64,000 nt of DNA from Hermatobates lingyangjiaoensis (Eukaryota; Arthropoda; Insecta; Hemiptera; Hermatobatidae): NCBI GenBank assembly GCA_026182355.1, contig JAPFBL010000222.1, forward strand, positions 711,001 to 775,000. The letters are read 5' to 3'. A model generated the notes under the pieces. The model worked only from the letters and a program-made list of their open reading frames with translations, did not search any database and was not told where the DNA came from. A program made the translations under genes and the position numbers. Positions 58,351-64,000 of this stretch are shown piece after piece. The first letter of the stretch is position 1, and every line of letters begins with the position of its first letter.

Positions 58351-61300
58351 TGAAAGCATATATGTTTAATTTTTCTAACAAATACGACATATTACTTGGC
58401 CACAAATCAATGAAAGAACACAATATGAATATTAATTTCAAAAACAACCATTTAGAGTCAAACTTAGTAAAACTTCCAATTAAATCAAATATTAATATCT
58501 CACTACGTACGGGTTTAAATTTCATAGAACTACCTATCGAAACAAATAAGAAAGAAGTAATTATAAACGGTAAAGATAAAGATAACTATAGAATCCTTGA
58601 AGGTCTCTACTCAGTAAAAGATAAAAAAGCAAAAGTCGCGATAGAAAGTCAAGAATGTATGACTATTATACCTGAACCTATGGACATAGACGAGGACTTT
58701 GAAATTCCAAAATTTAATCACTGCAACAATGATATTAGTCTAAGTGAAGTAAGGCAACAAGTACCAAAACTATTAAGAACAGAACACATGAACACAGAAG
58801 AAAAAGCCAAAATCATTGCACTAGTTCAATCTTACCCTGAAATAATTAAACGTGATAAAGACCTACTAACATCAACAAATGTACTTAAACACAAAATCAG
58901 AACAAAAGACGATGACCCTGTATACTCACGAAATTATAGGTATCCACAACATTTTAAAAAAGACGTAGAAATCGAAATTGAAAAACTACTTGAAAATAAA
59001 ATTATTCGCCCCTCTAATTCCCCTTATAATAGCCCTATCTGGGTAGTACCCAAAAAATTAGACGCATCGGGAAAACGCAAAATTAGGATGGTTATTGATT
59101 ATCGAAAACTAAATGAAAAAACAATAGACGACAAGTTTCCAATTCCAAATATTGAAGACTTATTCGGAAAAATAGGGAGAGCCACCTACTTTAGTGCACT
59201 AGACCTAGCCTCCGGATTCCATCAAATTGAAATGGAAGACGATTCTATTCCTAAAACAGCCTTTAGCACTGAGAAAGGTCATTATGAGTTTTTACGTATG
59301 CCATTCGGATTAAAAAACGCCCCACCGACATTTCAAAGAGCCATGAATACTTTGTTTTCGAATCTACCTAATGTATTAGTATATATGGACGATATTATAA
59401 TTTTTTCTGACAACCTTACAGAACATTTGAAACATATAAAATCGGTTCTCGACATATTAAGGAAACATAACTTAAAGATACAATTAGATAAAACAGAATT
59501 TTTCAAAAGAGAATTGCTATTCTTAGGACATATTATTTCTAAAGAAGGCATTAGGCCAAACCCCTTAAAGTTACAAGCTATCAAAAAATTCCCTATTCCT
59601 AAAACACAAAAACAAATAAAACAATTTTTAGGACTCACAGGATATTATCGAAAAATGATACCCGATTACGCCAAAATAGCCAAACCTTTGACTACTATGT
59701 TACGCACGGACACACATATAGACATTAAAAATCCTGAATATATAAAATCTTTTGAGACATTAAAATCTTTATTACAGAACGAACCTATTTTACAATTACC
59801 TGACTTTGACAAACAATTTACTCTAACGACAGACGCCTCAAACTTTGCAATCGGTGCCGTATTATCACAAAAATTTAATGGAAACGATTTGCCAATCTCT
59901 TACGCTTCGCGAACTCTCAATAAACATGAGGAAAAATTAAGTACGATTGAAAAAGAATTATTAGCCATTGTATGGGCATGTAACTATTTCCGACCGTATA
60001 TATATGGTAAAAAAACATTAATCAATTCAGATCACCGGCCCCTTCAATATCTTCATAATATGAAAAATCCAAGTGCAAAAATTTTAAGATGGAAATGCCA
60101 ATTAGCAGATTATGATTTGGAAATTAAATACATTAAGGGAAAAACGAACGTTGTTGCAGATGCTCTTTCCCGAATCACTCACGAATTAAATTTAGCAGAA
60201 TCAAACATAGAATCTTGTCCGACCACAAGTAAGGAATCCCGAACTCAATATGACAATAACGAACAAAGTCTAGACGAAACGGAAAGCTTAATTACACAAC
60301 ACTCACAAGAAAGCTCAACAGACAAAATATTTATTGTTGACGACCCGAACAAAATACTCAATGTAGAGAATAACCAAATAATAATCAAAAGAGGAAAGTC
60401 CTCAGACAGTCATGTACAAACAATACATTCTAACAAAAAAAGATACCATCTGTACACAGATCACACTGCATCTGATGATTTAAAAAATCTATGTTTAGAG
60501 TACCTCCGACCAAACACTACCTACGGTGTTTATTGTTCAGATACAACGTCGGGAATAATGAATGAAATCCTAGATAAAACGTTTATTAAATTTCAAACAA
60601 TCATTGAAAATAATTTTCAAACAATTAAAATAAAAAGATACTTTAAAGTCGTAGAGGACATTGAAAACTTAGACTTACAAAAAGAAAAGATACTAAACCA
60701 GCACAACGGATACACTTGGCACAGAGGAATTAACGACGTTTACTTCAACCTTAGAAAATTTTGTTATTGGCCTCGAATGTTAACCCACATTACCGAATAT
60801 GTTAATAATTGCGATACTTGTAAACAAATTAAATATGATAGAAATCCCCCGAAACCAAAATTTCAAGTCACACCGACACCAGAAGCCCCTTTCAATGCTA
60901 TTCAAATTGATGTTTTATATTACAAAAATGTAAAAATATTTACAATAATCGACTGTTTTTCGAAGAAACTGTATGGTTATATACCACAAAACACAACTGG
61001 CCAAGAAATAATTAAATGCCTCAGAAATTATTTTTGTCATTTCCCTACCCCAGACACATTACAATGTGATAATGGTCCAGAATTCCTAAACAAAGGTCTA
61101 GAAAACTTTTTATCTTATCATAACGTTAAAATTAACTATACAACGCCAAATCATTCTAATTCAAATGGATTAATTAATCGCGCACACAATACACTAATTG
61201 AACTCATGAATCTTATCACTGTCGAAAAATCTCCGGACAAACTATCTTTAAATGAAACTCTTGAACTTGCTCTCATTGCATTTAATAATACACCTAATAA

Positions 61301-61757
61301 AACACTAAAATTAACACCAAACGAAATCACATTCGGCAAAACAAACAAAGAAACTTCAGATGTCCTTTTGACTGCTCAAATCGAACAATTTCATAAAGAC
61401 AAAGTTGCTATAAATAAATGTATAAAAAATTTAATAGATACTGAAAAATCCGAGCGAACTAATAACCTAAATAAACAAAGAGAAGAAATTGTAATCCCTG
61501 AAGGGAAAATATATGTTAAAACTAACAGTAAATCAAAAAATAAACCTAAATATAGAGCTACTACGTATAGTAAAAGTAAAAATCGGATAATAACGAAAAG
61601 AAAATTCACTAAAGTGCATCCAAGTCAAATTAAGAGACCTCGTAAATATGAAAGAAATAATTCTGACTCTATCTCTGTTCAGGCAGACAAGGATGAAGGA
61701 AATAGTGATAACAGTCCTTACTCTTCTCAGCCTGGCACAAGCTTACAAACTGACTGA
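58350..61757 (+). CDS. pol: pol: protease end, reverse transcriptase, RNase H, integrase
   Basis: 1135 codons from the ATG at 58350, though translation would normally enter from upstream. Protease end (D-I-L-L-G-H near residue 14). RT with A-L-D-L-A-S-G-F-H-Q and YMDD at residues 345-348. RNase H with T-D-A-S-N (Asp 495) and S-D-H-R-P-L. Integrase with an H-x5-H and C-x2-C zinc finger, then catalytic Asp 854 and Asp 907 (C-D-N-G-P-E-F). The third catalytic position, 36 residues after Asp 907, is Asn 943 (codon AAT at 61176-61178) in L-I-N-R-A-H, where Glu is expected. The protein copies the RNA and inserts the cDNA. RT looks intact; integrase looks catalytically dead. Confidence 0.93.
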   Translation: MKAYMFNFSNKYDILLGHKSMKEHNMNINFKNNHLESNLVKLPIKSNINISLRTGLNFIELPIETNKKEVIINGKDKDNYRILEGLYSVKDKKAKVAIESQECMTIIPEPMDIDEDFEIPKFNHCNNDISLSEVRQQVPKLLRTEHMNTEEKAKIIALVQSYPEIIKRDKDLLTSTNVLKHKIRTKDDDPVYSRNYRYPQHFKKDVEIEIEKLLENKIIRPSNSPYNSPIWVVPKKLDASGKRKIRMVIDYRKLNEKTIDDKFPIPNIEDLFGKIGRATYFSALDLASGFHQIEMEDDSIPKTAFSTEKGHYEFLRMPFGLKNAPPTFQRAMNTLFSNLPNVLVYMDDIIIFSDNLTEHLKHIKSVLDILRKHNLKIQLDKTEFFKRELLFLGHIISKEGIRPNPLKLQAIKKFPIPKTQKQIKQFLGLTGYYRKMIPDYAKIAKPLTTMLRTDTHIDIKNPEYIKSFETLKSLLQNEPILQLPDFDKQFTLTTDASNFAIGAVLSQKFNGNDLPISYASRTLNKHEEKLSTIEKELLAIVWACNYFRPYIYGKKTLINSDHRPLQYLHNMKNPSAKILRWKCQLADYDLEIKYIKGKTNVVADALSRITHELNLAESNIESCPTTSKESRTQYDNNEQSLDETESLITQHSQESSTDKIFIVDDPNKILNVENNQIIIKRGKSSDSHVQTIHSNKKRYHLYTDHTASDDLKNLCLEYLRPNTTYGVYCSDTTSGIMNEILDKTFIKFQTIIENNFQTIKIKRYFKVVEDIENLDLQKEKILNQHNGYTWHRGINDVYFNLRKFCYWPRMLTHITEYVNNCDTCKQIKYDRNPPKPKFQVTPTPEAPFNAIQIDVLYYKNVKIFTIIDCFSKKLYGYIPQNTTGQEIIKCLRNYFCHFPTPDTLQCDNGPEFLNKGLENFLSYHNVKINYTTPNHSNSNGLINRAHNTLIELMNLITVEKSPDKLSLNETLELALIAFNNTPNKTLKLTPNEITFGKTNKETSDVLLTAQIEQFHKDKVAINKCIKNLIDTEKSERTNNLNKQREEIVIPEGKIYVKTNSKSKNKPKYRATTYSKSKNRIITKRKFTKVHPSQIKRPRKYERNNSDSISVQADKDEGNSDNSPYSSQPGTSLQTD

Positions 61758-63327
61758 CTTAACAACAGGACCTGGAATAATCCCAATTAAAATCCAAGAC
61801 TCCTACAGAATAGAAGACTACCATACTTATATAAACTCGATTAACATTCTAACACTTCAGATGGAAGTTAATAAAATTGACAGAATAATTAATGAAATAT
61901 TACCAAACACAACTAGACACGACTCTAATACTCTACAGCAACATATAAGTTACATTTTAAACAAACTAGATTACATACTAATCAACAGAATTTTACCTCC
62001 AACTAGAATTAAAAGAGGACTAATAAATGGTCTCGGCACAGCCATCTCTTGGTTAACTGGTAACATGGATGCCCGAGATAAGGAGCATTATGACAAAGTA
62101 ATAAGCAAAATAGAATCAAATTCTTACCACTTAAGCCACAATGTGGAAAATCAAGTAATGACGAATAAACAAATAATTGGCGATTTTAACAAAGATATGC
62201 AAATCATTCAAAATAACACAGAAAGAATTTCAAATATCCTTTCGAATAGTGTTAACAAAGAATTACAATTTGAAAAGAAATATACACTATTATTATCCAA
62301 TTTAATGTATGTTACTAATAAAGTAAATGATATCATTATCTCCTTAGAATTTTGTAAAGTAGGTATTCTACATAGCAGTATAATTAATTTAAAGGGACTT
62401 AAAGAAATTGACAAAATAAACTTAATTTCTAATGTACCCGAAGTTCTTTGGCAGACGGGAAAAGTAGATTGTTCAATAACAGAATCATTCATTCACTATT
62501 TTGTTCATTTACCAATTAAAACCCCTGCCACAGAAACTTATTTTTTATTGTCGTATCCATACAAAAATATAGAAGGTAAAATTAAAACTGTAAAAATACA
62601 TCCTTCTCTTGTTATTAAGGATACAGAATTGTATACTGGAAGCTGTAAATTAGTCTTAAGTAATTACTATTGTAAAGAAACTGTTAAAATAGATAATGTA
62701 TGTATTCATGACTTAGTTTTAAGCGATTCACACAAAAATTGTGTTAGTTACGAGCTTTCTCAAGCCAATACTATGTTTAAATATGTTAATGTTATAGATC
62801 AATATTTGTTATATAATGTATCTTATTTTATTGTATTATCTAATGGTAAAAATTCTACTATTCGTCCAAAATCAACAGCATTATTGAAGTTAGAAGAATC
62901 AGAAAAATTAAAGGACGTCAAAACAACCCATCGCTATATAGAAAGTGAACCTCTAAAGCTGACATTGGGAGAAACAATAAACTCTATACCTATCAATATA
63001 TCATTCGAGAAGATTCATCAATCCAACATAGATATGGAGCCATTAGAAATATTCGAGGGAAATAAGCCAGAAGATGTAATTTATATTTATGTATCCTTAG
63101 CATTAATTATTGCTATTATTATCATAACTACATATACAGGCATCAAACTTGTAAAATGCCATAAAAAGAGAAATTCGACTCTACAACTCAACACTGATGC
63201 CGTGCTTCTTGAGGACATTGGTCAAAACTCAGCACCACTTTCCAGGCAGACACCCCAAGTCAACCCATCGTTACCATCCCTTCAAGCTGCCCCTTCATTT
63301 TCGTTCGTGAGGACACTTCACTCTTAA
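61648..63327 (+). CDS. env: env: baculovirus-F-like envelope glycoprotein
   Basis: 559 codons, overlapping the end of pol by 110 bp. A second ATG at 61693 begins directly with a hydrophobic signal peptide (I-V-I-T-V-L-T-L-L-S-L-A) and is the more likely start. R-I-K-R at residues 120-123 is a furin site, followed by G-L-I-N-G-L-G, the hallmark fusion peptide of errantivirus and baculovirus F proteins. A membrane segment lies at about residues 477-501, then a tail of about 55 residues. The protein would sit on the cell or particle surface and mediate fusion. The frame is intact. Expression would need a spliced mRNA. Confidence 0.93.
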   Translation: MKEIILTLSLFRQTRMKEIVITVLTLLSLAQAYKLTDLTTGPGIIPIKIQDSYRIEDYHTYINSINILTLQMEVNKIDRIINEILPNTTRHDSNTLQQHISYILNKLDYILINRILPPTRIKRGLINGLGTAISWLTGNMDARDKEHYDKVISKIESNSYHLSHNVENQVMTNKQIIGDFNKDMQIIQNNTERISNILSNSVNKELQFEKKYTLLLSNLMYVTNKVNDIIISLEFCKVGILHSSIINLKGLKEIDKINLISNVPEVLWQTGKVDCSITESFIHYFVHLPIKTPATETYFLLSYPYKNIEGKIKTVKIHPSLVIKDTELYTGSCKLVLSNYYCKETVKIDNVCIHDLVLSDSHKNCVSYELSQANTMFKYVNVIDQYLLYNVSYFIVLSNGKNSTIRPKSTALLKLEESEKLKDVKTTHRYIESEPLKLTLGETINSIPINISFEKIHQSNIDMEPLEIFEGNKPEDVIYIYVSLALIIAIIIITTYTGIKLVKCHKKRNSTLQLNTDAVLLEDIGQNSAPLSRQTPQVNPSLPSLQAAPSFSFVRTLHS

Positions 63328-63334
63328 GGAGGGA
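63326..63334 (+). promoter_or_regulatory. Polypurine tract
   Basis: AAGGAGGGA just upstream of the 3' LTR, the plus-strand primer for retroviral DNA synthesis. It overlaps the env stop codon. Confidence 0.75.
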
Positions 63335-63336
63335 CG

Positions 63337-63671
63337 AGTTATAGAGTTAGAGTTATACAATTATTACTTTATAAGAATTCTCCAACAGCTATTGGAAACT
63401 TCCATCGCAGCCAACGGAAACACCAGCGGATACACCTTATCTTCGCAGTCGCCCTTGGAGACTCACCCACCCCCTCGTCGGAAATACTCTGTCGCTATCA
63501 CTGATAGCGTTTCATTATATAAAGTCATAGGATCCATTGATAACTAGGTTAGTCTTAAATTAGACATAGACTTGTTCTAATTCTTGTATTGATGTCTTGA
63601 CGTGTAGCTTCTTGTCAAATAAACTTTTTTTCTTTTTTTAAAAAGTTTAATTCACTTAAACATATTTAACT
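63337..63671 (+). repeat. 3' LTR
   Basis: 335 bp, identical to the 5' LTR by my reading. AATAAA at 63618-63623. Followed by the GTAG target duplication. Confidence 0.95.
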
Positions 63672-63675
63672 GTAG

Positions 63676-64000
63676 CAGTGGTGATTAAGACGTTTTGCAG
63701 CTTATTTTGCTAAAAGAGCTGAATACTGACTTTATTTGTAGATTTTACCATCATTTTACAACCAAGATAATCAGTTATCCATGAACTAAATTTTAATGAA
63801 ATCATCGGTCTTATAAATCAGCACATAATCACAAAAACTGATTGTTATTCAAGTATATGAACAGTTAATCCAAATGGATAAATCAATGAACAAATAACAA
63901 ATTAATAACTGAGTGACTGTAATTATGAACATGATTTGTAATCCACGTATTCCCTGTCGATATACCCACGTAATATACTCTCGATTGTAATTTTTTTTTT
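63676..64000. other. AT-rich flank without recognised genes
   Basis: Nothing recognised; ends in poly(T). Confidence 0.5.

Larger units (their letters stand above)
56022..63671 (+). mobile_element. Errantivirus-like LTR retrotransposon with gag, pol and env
   Basis: 7650 bp with 335-bp LTRs that I read as identical end to end, LTR tips AGTTA...TAACT, and a 4-bp target duplication GTAG at 56018-56021 and 63672-63675. Order: LTR, primer binding site, leader, gag, protease, RT, RNase H, integrase, env, polypurine tract, LTR. This is the architecture of the Gypsy-clade errantiviruses of invertebrates. Identical LTRs mean a recent insertion. This copy has frame breaks in gag and protease and lacks the catalytic Glu of integrase, so it would not be expected to move on its own. 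Confidence 0.95.

Noticed and set aside
62208..62492. A minus-strand frame inside env
   Set aside because: Antisense shadow of env. Similar shadows lie at 58313-58525, 59333-59638, 61151-61348 and 61391-61609.

Overview
The window looks like a stretch of animal, most likely invertebrate, nuclear DNA. It is very AT-rich, crowded with (TA)n, (TG)n and (ATT)n microsatellites, and built from eukaryotic transposons: Penelope-like elements (PLEs), an errantivirus-type env-bearing LTR retrotransposon, a LINE relic, a Helitron helicase relic, a hAT MITE and tRNA-headed SINEs. I see no host protein-coding gene I can support. The species cannot be read from the sequence.

Layout. 1-5039: a near full-length PLE family (family A) as a head-to-head inverted pair. 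6090-14290: a cluster of truncated PLE ends from several families, almost all bounded by (TA)n. 15590-16930: decayed non-LTR reverse transcriptase. 20870-22070: decayed Helitron Pif1-type helicase. 22350-24105: three copies of another repeat end. 26638-27023: an old family A pair. 30735-33167: SINE copies and short duplications. 33743-35350: a second PLE cluster. 38562-38895: hAT MITE with its 8-bp target duplication. 41750-44640: a diverged satellite of about 140 bp period, invaded by other repeats and a SINE. 46283-53070: a third PLE cluster, including two more family A inverted pairs. 56022-63671: a complete errantivirus-like element with two LTRs that read as identical and a 4-bp target duplication.

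How the parts work together. The PLE ends share one plan: GIY-YIG endonuclease coding region, a hammerhead-ribozyme-like core (CUGANGA, a short stem, then GAAA), about 100-200 bp, then the start of the element's own N-terminal reading frame, stopping in (TA)n. Most insertions are two such copies joined head to head, so both outer edges are 3' ends lying in (TA)n. The two arms of each family A pair share private variants (a nonsense change in one pair, a precisely removed GT-AG intron in another), which points to a common source for both arms. I infer symmetric target-primed insertion into palindromic TA repeats. The errantivirus-like element inserted recently, judging by its LTRs, but has frame breaks in gag and protease and Asn where the integrase catalytic Glu should be.
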